Assembly (NCBI GenBank): GCA_947561715.1
Contig: OX387205.1
Location: forward strand, 10,793,001-10,857,000
Origin: Ascidia mentula
Taxonomy: Eukaryota > Chordata > Ascidiacea > Phlebobranchia > Ascidiidae
Direction: 5' to 3'
Length of the DNA: 64,000 nucleotides
Shown: positions 1-10,250 of the stretch, piece by piece
Numbering within the stretch: position 1 is the stretch's first letter
Layout: each line of letters opens with the position of its first letter
Program-made: the position numbers and the translations under genes
Notes under the pieces: model-generated
The model's database searches: none
Told to the model about the DNA's origin: nothing
Seen by the model: the letters and a program-made list of their open reading frames with translations, nothing else

Positions 1-1283
1 TGCTCCTTGGAACTTCTTAAAACAGCCTGTACTTTACTAAAGGAAATAACAGAGCGTGCCAAATTGGGCAAACTATCTTCCTTCCAGTCTTCACAGTGCC
101 AGTCACAAATCTAAAATGAACAGACACACAAATAATTTCTACAATCAAACTTTAAATACATTGGGTATACAGCTTTTAAAATTCGAAGTTTGACTCCATG
201 CTGCTTAATTCCAACCAGGTTTAAATCCTCCATTGTGAAGTCCAAAAGTTGACAAAATCTTATATCATGTTCATGAAAAACAGGAATTAGATGTGACAAA
301 TCCAATCCACACAACAACAGTTCGAGCTGTCCATACCTAATCACAAAATGTTGACAAATCCAATATACATTAGATATATAGACACAATTCACTAACTTGT
401 CATACATCTGCTTTTCTGCATCATCGTTTTCTAATGTTATAAGACCAAAAGCTGCATTCAACTTGTCTTCACTGGAATTTTTATCGAAACATGCTGTTTC
501 TTCCAGAACGTTTCCTTTCTTAATTTGAATGTTATACTGTTGAAGAAGTTTACTCACTTCCTCAGAAATATTTTCATGATCTTCACTAATTACCAAGTTG
601 CTTGAAAATTTTTGAAGTAAGCATTTTACAACAACAAAATTGTTTCTACATATTGCCCAATCAAGTGCTGTCCAGGACTGTTTGTCTTTGGCATTAACAA
701 CCAGCTTTTCATCATCCAACAACTCTTGAACTACATTACATTTTCCACTTTTTACAGCATATATCAGAGCAGTTTTTCCAGTGTTATCTGTTTTTGTTAC
801 ATCTGCACCAGCACTGAGTAACAACTTGGCAATATTACATACCACTTCACTTTGGCAATGACTTTTGCATGCAGATATCAGGGCATTACAGCCTGAAGGT
901 CCACAAACATTCACATCTGTGCCGAATTCCAATAATCTTTCCACTATGGTTAATTTGCCAAAATTTGCAGCATACATTAAAGCTGTCCAACCCGAGCCAA
1001 GCAAACTGTTGCACAATGTAGGCTCACACAACAAAATGTTCTCAACATCAGACAGTGAACCATTAATTACTGCTGTTTGTAAATCTGATAGAAGTGCTAC
1101 CTCCCCGCTAGCCACACTTACACTTTTGTTAGAAGTTGTTTTAGTGTGCATGGCATGTTCATTAACATGTGGATCTTCATGAGTTGAGTGCTGGGGTGAA
1201 AGTAAGGTTAAGTCCGTTTCATAACCAAAGTCAAATGAATCTTCTTCAGATTCACTATTACCTCCAGCAGAAAACTTAATCAT
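1..1283 (-). CDS. ASZ1: ASZ1/GASZ-like protein: ankyrin repeats + SAM domain (3' end outside window)
   Basis: GASZ is a germline protein anchored on the mitochondrial surface that supports piRNA biogenesis and transposon silencing (family knowledge). Seen here: an acidic N-terminus (GGNSESEEDSFDFGY, residues 7-21) resembling the start of vertebrate ASZ1. Four to five ankyrin repeats follow at about residues 63-233 (GWTALMYAANFG, TGKTALIYAVKSG, SWTALDWAICRNN), then a SAM-like segment (YGQLELLLCGLDL onward). The start is the ATG at 1281-1283; an in-frame stop lies upstream and no earlier ATG exists in that frame. My splice model is exon 1 1283-397, intron 396-337 (60 nt, GTTAGT...TTAG), exon 2 336-171, intron 170-111 (60 nt, GTATAC...TTTTAG), exon 3 110-1 (ICDWHCEDWKED..., open to the edge). 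The first intron has no stop and is a multiple of three, so an unspliced reading also stays open. The C-terminal part and membrane anchor of the family would lie left of the window. The alternative is another ankyrin-SAM protein, but the N-terminal match favours GASZ. Confidence 0.82.
337..396 (-). other. Predicted 60-nt intron in the ASZ1-like gene
   Basis: The donor is AA|GTTAGT at 396 and the acceptor ATTAG|G at 337, with a branch-like TCTAATG between. Removing it joins MYDK directly to YGQLELLLCGL, the start of the SAM domain, and deletes a stretch (VNCVYISNVYWICQHFVI) with no counterpart in the family. It is 60 nt with no in-frame stop, so retention would not break the frame. Confidence 0.6.
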
Positions 1284-1929
1284 GACCAATATTTTTTTGA
1301 TGTTAATACCACTAAAAACATTCAAATTTCACATAATTAGTGGAGTTTTTACCTAGAATTAGGTTACCTATAACTTTTTCCCGTTTACATCAAAATTTTG
1401 CTGGAAATGTGCTTGTAAATAATCGACCCCACAGCAAATAAACGCTTACGTCATTGTGTAATGCACAAAATCGCTGAAAAGCACAAGTACGACGTACAAG
1501 TTTACTACCTTGCAGTTATTTGATTATGATTCTTTGCAAAAAAGCATAAAAATGTGGTTTGAAAATGTACATTTTGACGCATCGATGACACGTGAAGCCA
1601 AAAGCGCGCCAAAATTTGTTTCGCATTTTAAATCTGAACGTACAAGCACAGTATATCCACGTATTTTATTTTTTTTTTAATTTTCTGCTGTTCCCTATAT
1701 TTTAAACTTTTTTACTTGCTATTGTTGTAGCATGCTTTTATTTAATTTCTTTGTGCAAGATATATTTATTTCCGGATTTGTAACATTAACATCGGAGAAG
1801 CGAAGTGAAATTGTCTGCAAACGGCGTGTTGTTATTATAATGTAACGGTGAAATGGTAGATATAGGTACAGTAGTATGCATTCTTGTGTGAGAGTTTCGC
1901 TAAATGCCCAAGCCTGAACAGGCTTAAAA
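1284..1929. promoter_or_regulatory. Shared 646-bp upstream region between divergent ASZ1-like and IPO11 genes
   Basis: The two start codons face away from each other, 646 bp apart, so the promoters of both genes and both 5' UTRs should lie here. A CACGTG E-box is visible at 1589-1594. An E2F-like GCGCGCCAAAA sits at 1604-1614, only 9 bp further on. I see no TATA box at a sensible distance from either start. A T-rich tract lies at about 1664-1680, before the IPO11 side. The motif matches are by eye; assignment to one promoter or both is inference. Confidence 0.5.
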
Positions 1930-4900
1930 ATGAACCCTTCGAAGGACGAATTGGTCCTAGTTTTGAGCAAGGCTATCAGTCAAAATGCAGACGAGTTTCA
2001 ACCGGCGTCTCGAATGCTGAGGGATTCTGAATCCCAATCAGGATTTCACTTTGCTTTGCTCAAAGTAATTTTATCGCACGACCCCCATGTGGAAGTAAAT
2101 GTCAGGTGGCTAGCTGCACTGTATTTCAAGAATGGCATTGATCGACATTGGAGGACACACGGACCTTCTCCCCTTGCGGAAGAGGAGAAGACGATGATAA
2201 GAAATGAGATTCTAACTTGTTTCGATGAACCTGTGCAACAGGTCAGCTTGTTTTTGGTTAATTTTTTGTAAATTACTTTAGTGCTCAACAAATATAAGAT
2301 AAAAATAAATAAAAATAAAATGTTTTTTAGATTTCTTTGCAAATGGCTGTTGCAATATCCAAAATTGCACGGTTTGATGTTCCAAGGCATTGGCCAACAC
2401 TGTTCCCATCATTGTTCAATGAACTCCAGCAAATACAATCTACAAACGAAGCAACTAGAGATAATGCAACATTACTAGTGCTTAGGCATTTAATGAAAGA
2501 GCTTTCATCTAAAAAGCTACCAAATGACCGAAAAACATTTGCTCAAATTTCCAACTCCTGCTTTGAACAAGTTTACAATCTCTGGCAAAGTTTTCATGCC
2601 ACATTCACAGAAACAGTTAAATGTGGAAATACACAATCAGATGTAAATTTGTTGCTTGACAAGTATACAAACACACTTAAAGCCCTTAAATCAATGTGGC
2701 TTGATGTTGATTTGGAAAAGCAGACTGTTTTTTTCTCTGCACTTCTTTCCAATATGAATGTTTTGCTGGAAGCTGTTTGCAGTTCTGCCCCAGAAAGCAT
2801 GCTTTCGAATTTGAAAGAGCGATTGGACAAATTATTGATAACATACTCGAAAATTTTGTTGGATACTGAAGAAAATATCTTGGGTTCCTTTGGAAAGGAC
2901 ATTTTTGGTTTAGCACGCCAGTGCATTTTAGTCTACAGTCAAAACAGAGCTTTGTTCACTGAACGATTTGTGGTCAACTCAATAAATCAAATAAAGAAAA
3001 TTGTTGATGCTTCTGCAACAGAAATTGTCACTCCTCAAGACATGGAAGAGTTGCTTAGGTATGCATCAATATATATCTTTGTACCTATTTTGCTTATATA
3101 TTTATGATTAGTCATTTACTTATGTACAGTAAATGTTTATAGCCCAAAGTTTCTTGTTTGTAAATACCCAACATGTTTTACTTGCTATTTACATCATACT
3201 GCTTCATTTTTATTAAATTTACATAGTAGCAAAATGGAACCTGACTAATTTTTTGCAGATGTATCGTTTTCTCCTTTCTGCCTCTCAATCAACATGATTT
3301 GGAGGAATGGGAAGCAGATGCCGAAGAGTTTTGTTCTGAAGAAATTGGGGAAACTTGGAAATATAATCTTAGACCAAGTGCCGAAGTGTGAATACATTAT
3401 AACTATTTCGCCAATTCTACTTGACAATCAAAGGCTGAAACAACAAAGTCTTTGTTATAATATAAAGTTACATTTTTAAGATGTCTTGGTGCTTACTCAT
3501 ATCAGACATATATTTAATTTTTAGAGGGTGTACTTATGACATCAATGAAAACATTAATCAACGCCCTATTTTTTTTGTAAAGGTGCTTTTTCTAACTTTT
3601 TTGAATGCTGACCGCGAGCATCTAGTTTCTGCCATTCTGTCTGCACTACAAAACTTGAACACCAACACATCAATAGGTAATTGGAAAAGTCTATTTCAAC
3701 TTACACTTTGTCACTTATTCCAACATTTTTGCAGGCAGTCTTGAGTCTATTCTTGCAAATGATGCAGTTTATGCAGCTGTGGGTCTTGCAGCCAATGAAC
3801 TATTTAATGCTATCAATTTTGAGCAGTGGTTTGTGGATCATTTACTACCATCAGTGCAAAGTTGCCAAACACATCCCCAAGGAAAAATTGTCCACAGGTA
3901 TCCAGCAATTCTGCAAGTACAATGTCAAATGATATGTATATTTGTGTTCACACCAAAATTATGCGTTTGTTTTTTCTGGTGAAATATGCTCCATGTATTG
4001 TCTTAGTCTTAGTTGGTTATAACACTGATGATAAGCACAGTCGTGTTTGAAACGTCTTCAGAAATTGGTCAGCAAAAGAGCTTTGGCTTTCTATTTAAAT
4101 CTCTATATTATATTTAGTCATTCTTAATTAAGTCACAATTGGATATTTCAATTTTAGGAGGGTTTTATGGTTGACTGAGCAGTGGATTGGTATAAAACCA
4201 CCAACTGAGGCTCACAATATGCTTTATGAGTTTGTCATATCTTCGCTTGATTCAAGTATGGACATTGCTGTAAGATTGGCTGCATCCAGCACTTTGAGAG
4301 CAGTTCTGGATGACTTTGAATTCGATCCTGGTATAGCAAGAATATTTGAGATTTTTTGTGTGAAATGCTTAATTGAGGCTTTGTTGTAATCTATTTTTAT
4401 ACAAGTAATGTAAACATCGTTTATTTCTGAAATGTGTATACTTAATAGTTACAACAAACAGTGCATATCCTGTTTTGTCAGGAAACTGTTTTATTGCCAG
4501 AAAAAGTAACTAGTATTATTTTCCAAATATGATCGCCCCTTCAGAAGCAAATACTGTATTGTACCAAACTGAATTTTTTTTCAGCCACATTTGCACCTTA
4601 CCAGGAAAGGTGCACTGACCTGCTTCACTCTTTGCTTATGACCGCTGATGGTGGAGATGCAAAAATGAGGGTGTTGCATGTATTCAGTTTTGTCATAGAG
4701 CGCCTTGGATATCAAGTTTCATCGTCTGTGCATAAGTTAGCACAGTTATTGCCCAACATCTGGATGGGATCTGAGTCACACAACATGCTACGGTAGGCCT
4801 CCATGCTCATCCCAACACAACCATTTGAAACTTTTTTGGCTTTCAAACAATTTGTTTGAGATCAGAACTAGAAATTAAGGTTTAATAATTTTTTTTTTCA

Positions 4901-7195
4901 ACTAAACAATGCTGTAGCAGTGCCACATGCTTTGGGAAACTTTCAAAAGTTATATGCTTGAAAGGTCAATAGTTTTATTTTATGCATAAGCATGTTGTCC
5001 AGACCCCAGCATGATATGTAATGCCATATTGTATCTTTCAGGTGTGCAGTAGTTTCCACACTTTCCCAAGTTGTTGTGGCTTTAAACAAACAATCAGTTA
5101 GTCTTCATCCCTTCCTGCTCAACGTAATACATTGCAGCACAGACATTAACTCCCCCGCACATGTTTACCTGTTAGCTGATGGACTCGACTTGTGGCTTAA
5201 TGTGATGCAAAATGCGACAGAGTTGACAAATGACCTGATGCAATTATTTGGGAACATGTTTGGTGTGTTTTCATTGGTTGCTTTTGTGTTAAATCTGTAG
5301 TAAATATTGCGCTTCTATTGCTGCCAGGCTTATTGTAAACATTACATAACTGACCATCTGGCACAAAAATGAATGTAGATTGTATTCAACAAAGTTTTGT
5401 CTGTCATAATGTGGTGATACCTAAGTAGGTTGATTAAAATATCGGTAAATTATTGTGCCAAAAGGTCAGTTACTGACAATTGTAGTCACTGTATGAACAG
5501 GAACTGTAAAATTTGCAATTGGGCAAGGCCATAAGAGAGTGTAATTTCTGGTTGTCATACCCTTGTATTTTAACTTCACTCATCCCCGGCATAAAGTTTT
5601 TTTTGCGTCGATTACTGCAATTGCACCAACCACATTCCAAACATTTAAAACAATTTTCAGTTCCTTTACTAACCCTGTTTTCATTCTTCCAGGATTGTTG
5701 GAAATAAGCTCCGAATCGTTAAGAGAATGTTTTCAAGTTATAGAATGTTATGCTGTCTTGGGTTCAACAACATTTATGACAAGTCAGTATGGCACAGCAT
5801 TGGCTGATGCTATAGAGTCCCTTGTTACTGATGTAAGAGATGAATGCCTCAATCTTGTAACTCGGCTTGTGATTCAGATGGTTAAGGTATGTATGTGATG
5901 TTTTTTGGTTATGAATTAGGATCATGTAGAACTTTATACCTGCCTTGGTGGGGGCGTTTATCAGTCGAGTATTCTTTGTATAGCATAAAGGTATCTTGTC
6001 ATCTAGTGCCCTCAAAGAAGCATTAGGCTATCTTTTCATGTCACTATTCGTGCATTAACAAGTTTTGTATATTAAAATCGACTCCTTAATTTTTGTGTTT
6101 TCTTTGCTATATATTTTAATATATTGACAACGTTTATTCCGCAAGGTGGCACCAGCTGAAACGGCAACGGTTTTTCACCGTTATCTCTGCGACGCCCTGA
6201 AAGAAGTCCTACAACCGGACGCATGCGGAATTCTGGCCACAAGTCGTCTTGTGCTAATAGCTCGTCTGGCTGTTCACACTGCTGAAGGCTTTTGGTCTGT
6301 TGTAACCGACTTCAGTGGACAACACACCGTCGAAGTGGTCAACTCTTTGACCCAAATACTATGTGATCGAATTGATACGGCGGCTGAGACCCTGGAACGC
6401 AAAGTGTTAGCGCTCGCTTTCTTGGCTATTCTCGACCGCATGATTGGTGACCCCGAAGCCTTAAAGACTGGTCTTTCAAGAGCCTTGACTGTTTGTGTGC
6501 AGGTAAGATTGCCATTGTTTTTTGTGCAATTTTGTCTAAAGAGACCTGGTACTGCCATCACTTGATTTTTTTTCTTGTTTCTGTCTTTGAATTTGGCCAT
6601 TCATTGAAATCAGATTTGTGTTCTATAGACTCAGGTCAATGTTTCGCAAGCTATTTCCAAGTTCCAAGCTGACTCCTATATAGCTTGGAGAACACAATGA
6701 TGCAATAACGTCAACAAATATCTGCTCATTTTTGTTTTTTTTATGTATTAAATAGTAAACCAAAACGTGGATGTTTTTTTACTACCAAAACATTACATTT
6801 ACTTCATTATTGGTTTAAATTTTTTAGAATTCTTCCCCACTTTGTTAATATATTTTTGCACTACCAACGTAAAATGCCCGTATTCGTCCTGAAATCCCCA
6901 CTTTACGATACAACAGGTCTTGTTCGACGTTTGCGATGAGGAAAAAATCGACACCACTGTGATGACGGGTCAGCCAGCACCACTTGGGGATAAAACGACG
7001 CCGGAAGATCCCCACGCTGAACGAATGAGGTCCCTTATGTACGCTGATCCCGCCCATAGGATTTCGCTCGTCGAATTAACGAAGTCCAAACTACAGAACC
7101 TGGAGAGGGTTTTCGGAAATGCCGACGAATTGCAGAACTTTCTGGTCACCAATGTAGACCCTCAGACGCTCAAGGACCTTCGCGAGTTTTTATGA
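1930..7195 (+). CDS. IPO11: Importin-11 (karyopherin-beta nuclear transport receptor), 11 exons
   Basis: Importin-11 is a RanGTP-regulated import receptor; known vertebrate cargoes include E2 ubiquitin-conjugating enzymes, RPL12 and PTEN. Exons by GT-AG sites and family alignment: 1930-2241, 2331-3058, 3259-3385, 3583-3676, 3735-3897, 4158-4330, 4585-4792, 5042-5262, 5693-5886, 6146-6502, 6917-7195. They sum to 2,856 nt, in frame, giving 951 aa (human about 975). The ATG at 1930 is preceded by an in-frame TGA at 1915. An importin-beta N-terminal domain covers about residues 26-100, with VRWLAALYFKNGIDRHW at 58-74. Other recognisable blocks are KIARFDVPRHWP, DAVYAAVGLAANELF, VLWLTEQWI, AVLDDFEF, KMRVLHVFSFVIERL, SESHNMLRC, HVYLLADGLDLWL and LLEISSESLRECF. 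The C-terminus (DPAHRISLVELTKSKL...LKDLREFL) matches the family's end. The introns over 300 nt (5263-5692 and 6503-6916) hold nothing recognisable. No frameshift or missing block was seen. Confidence 0.95.
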
Positions 7196-7282
7196 TATAG
7201 CAAACTTTACATTTTTAATCTATGCTTTGATGCGTTAAAACAGATTCCTCCGTCGTAAGGTGTTCCATTATGTACTGGTTCA

Positions 7283-7288
7283 ATTAAA
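7283..7288 (+). terminator. Polyadenylation signal (ATTAAA) of IPO11
   Basis: ATTAAA is the commonest variant of the animal poly(A) hexamer. It lies 88 nt after the IPO11 stop codon, on the same strand, and no AATAAA occurs nearby. The cleavage site was not determined. Confidence 0.5.
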
Positions 7289-7532
7289 CTGCAACTCTAT
7301 GCCTTCTCATTTAAAAGGAAGTTGTACTTGTGTAATCACAGTGCTATAAAAACACCCCATTTGCTCTATTGGTTGGTTCTAAAATGTCGTACGTATGATA
7401 GCAAACATGCAATGCATGATATTTTCCACACACTTGCAATACAATTATTGTGCGCAATTTTGTGCCTGGAGTAGTTTTCGCTTTGAGAAAGGTGTTTGGG
7501 TTGTTGAACTCCTCACAAACAGTGTAGCCAAC

Positions 7533-7574
7533 GTACTCGAGTACGCTTTTTGAAGACACACCCAAAAAGTGTAC
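7533..7574. repeat. Palindrome GTACTCGAGTAC overlapping a 12-bp inverted repeat
   Basis: A perfect 12-bp palindrome occupies 7533-7544. Starting inside it, GTACGCTTTTTG (7541-7552) pairs with CAAAAAGTGTAC (7563-7574) across a 10-nt loop, with one G-T wobble. CGAGTACGG recurs at 7591. The structure sits about 85 bp before the first satellite unit. It is not part of the unit, so it may be an old junction or a chance dyad. Confidence 0.6.
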
Positions 7575-8135
7575 TCGCTCTAAACTTTCTCGAGTACGGT
7601 TTGATCGTTATGTAGCGGGAAGCAACCAATCCGAGTGAATTCTTCGACAGTCGAGATGAAAAAACGGAAAGGGGTTAGCCTTGGTGTTTTTCCGAAAATC
7701 GAACGAAAATTCGACGTCTCGGATTCCGGTTCAAACCGGTTTGGAGGTTCGAGAGGCTGCTGAAACCGGCCCCAACCTGTTTGAAACTGGTATATTCCGG
7801 TCATTTCGGCCTGGAACCGGACATTTTTGTTTTGGCCCAAATCCGGAAAAACGGAAAGGGGTCAGCCTTGGTGTTTTTCCGAAAATCAAACGAAAATTCG
7901 ACGTCTCGGATTCCGGTTCAAACCGGTTTGGAGGTTCGAGAGGCTGCTGAAACCGGCCCAACCTGTTTGAAACTGGTATATTCCGGTCATATCGGCCTGG
8001 AACCGGACATTTTTGTTTTGGCCCAAATCCGGAAAAACGGAAAGGGGTTAGCCTTGGTGTTTTTCCGAAAATCAAACGAAAATTCGACGTCTCGGATTCC
8101 GGTTTAAACCGGTTTGGAGGTTCGAGAGGCTGCTG

Positions 8136-10250
8136 AAACCGGCCCCAACCTGTTTGAAACTGGTATATTCCGGTCATATCGGCCTGGAACCGGACATTTT
8201 TGTTTTGGCCTAAATCCGGAAAAACGGAAAGGGGTTAGTTAGCCTTGGTGTTTTTCCGAAAATCGAACGAAAATTCGACGTCTCGGATTCCGGTTCAAAC
8301 CGGTTTGGAGGTTCGAGAGGCTGCTGAAACCGGCCCCAACCTGTTTGAAACTGGTATATTCCGGTCATATCGGCCTGGAACCGGACATTTTTGTTTTGGC
8401 CCAAATCCGGAAAAACGGAAAGGGGTTAGCCTTGGTGTTTTTCCGAAAATCGAACGAAAATTCGACGTCTCGGATTCCGGTTCAAACCGGTTTGGAGGTT
8501 CGAGAGGCTGCTGAAACCGGCCCAACCTGTTTGAAACTGGTATATTCCGGTCATATCGGCCTGGAACCGGACATTTTTGTTTTGGCCCAAATCCGGAAAA
8601 ACGGAAAGGGGTTAGCCTTGGTGTTTTTCCGAAAATCAAACGAAAATTCGACGTCTCGGATTCCGGTTTAAACCGGTTTGGAGGTTCGAGAGGCTGCTGA
8701 AACCGGCCCCAACCTGTTTGAAACTGGTATATTCCGGTCATATCGGCCTGGAACCGGACATTTTTGTTTTGGCCCAAATCCGGAAAAACGGAAAGGGGTT
8801 AGCCTTGGTGTTTTTCCGAATATCGAACGAAAATTCGACGTCTCGGATTCCGGTTTAAACCGGTTTGGAGGTTCGAGAGGCTGCAGAAACCGGCCCCAAC
8901 CTGTTTGAAACTGGTATATTCCGGTCATATCGGCCTGGAACCGGACATTTTTGTTTTGGCCTAAATCCGGAAAAACGGAAAGGGGTTAGTTAGCCTTGGT
9001 GTTTTTCCGAAAATCGAACGAAAATTCGACGTCTCGGATTCCGGTTCAAACCGGTTTGGAGGTTCGAGAGGCTGCTGAAACCGGCCCCAACCTGTTTGAA
9101 ACTGGTATATTCCGGTCATATCGGCCTGGAACCGGACATTTTTGTTTTGGCCCAAATCCGGAAAAACGGAAAGGGGTTAGCCTTGGTGTTTTTCCGAAAA
9201 TCGAACGAAAATTCGACGTCTCGGATTCCGGTTCAAACCGGTTTGGAGGTTCGAGAGGCTGCTGAAACCGGCCCAACCTGTTTGAAACTGGTATATTCCG
9301 GTCATATCGGCCTGGAACCGGACATTTTTGTTTTGGCCCAAATCCGGAAAAACGGAAAGGGGTTAGCCTTGGTGTTTTTCCGAAAATCAAACGAAAATTC
9401 GACGTCTCGGATTCCGGTTTAAACCGGTTTGGAGGTTCGAGAGGCTGCTGAAACCGGCCCCAACCTGTTTGAAACTGGTATATTCCGGTCATATCGGCCT
9501 GGAACCGGACATTTTTGTTTTGGCCCAAATCCGGAAAAACGGAAAGGGGTTAGCCTTGGTGTTTTTCCGAATATCGAACGAAAATTCGACGTCTCGGATT
9601 CCGGTTTAAACCGGTTTGGAGGTTCGAGAGGCTGCAGAAACCGGCCCCAACCTGTTTGAAACTGGTATATTCCGGTCATATCGGCCTGGAACCGGACATT
9701 TTTGTTTTGGCCTAAATCCGGAAAAACGGAAAGGGGTTAGTTAGCCTTGGTGTTTTTCCGAAAATCGAACGAAAATTCGACGTCTCGGATTCCGGTTCAA
9801 ACCGGTTTGGAGGTTCGAGAGGCTGCTGAAACCGGCCCCAACCTGTTTGAAACTGGTATATTCCGGTCATATCGGCCTGGAACCGGACATTTTTGTTTTG
9901 GCCCAAATCCGGAAAAACGGAAAGGGGTTAGCCTTGGTGTTTTTCCGAAAATCGAACGAAAATTCGACGTCTCGGATTCCGGTTCAAACCGGTTTGGAGG
10001 TTCGAGAGGCTGCTGAAACCGGCCCAACCTGTTTGAAACTGGTATATTCCGGTCATATCGGCCTGGAACCGGACATTTTTGTTTTGGCCCAAATCCGGAA
10101 AAACGGAAAGGGGTTAGCCTTGGTGTTTTTCCGAAAATTAAACGAAAATTCGACGTCTCGGATTCCGGTTTAAACCGGTTTGGAGGTTCGAGAGGCTGCT
10201 GAAACCGGCCCCAACCTGTTTGAAACTGGTATATTCCGGTCATATCGGCC
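8136..10250 (+). repeat. 751-bp higher-order repeat (4 units), nearly three copies, at the array's left end
   Basis: The TTAGTTAG insertion occurs at 8235, 8986 and 9737, exactly 751 bp apart (187+187+186+191). The intervening variants (GGCCTAAATCC, GGCCCAACC, CTGCAGAAACC, CGAATATCG) repeat with the same spacing. Copies are about 8136-8886, 8887-9637 and 9638 to about 10250, the last with at least one private change (AAAATTAAACG at about 10,138). The insertion was not seen elsewhere in the window. Confidence 0.85.

Larger units (their letters stand above)
7196..7658. other. IPO11 3' flank between the stop codon and the satellite array
   Basis: No gene is supported in these 463 bp. They hold the IPO11 3' UTR with an ATTAAA signal at 7283, then AT-rich DNA, then a palindrome and hairpin at 7533-7574. 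The boundary with the satellite at about 7,659 is abrupt; I see no degraded repeat copies leading into it. Confidence 0.7.

Noticed and set aside
865..1182. 105-codon plus-strand open frame inside the ASZ1-like exon
   Set aside because: It is antisense to well-supported ankyrin-repeat coding sequence and has no family similarity.
1284..1325. N-terminal extension of the ASZ1-like protein to 1325
   Set aside because: The codon at 1323-1325 is TTG, a stop lies just upstream, and the ATG at 1283 fits the family's N-terminus.
7344..7565. 73-codon minus-strand open frame in the IPO11 3' flank
   Set aside because: It is short, shows no recognisable domain, and lies in AT-rich DNA after a poly(A) signal.
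8230..8245. Telomere-like repeat (GGGGTTAGTTAG)
   Set aside because: Only a 4-bp TTAG duplication in a few edge units; no run of TTAGGG.
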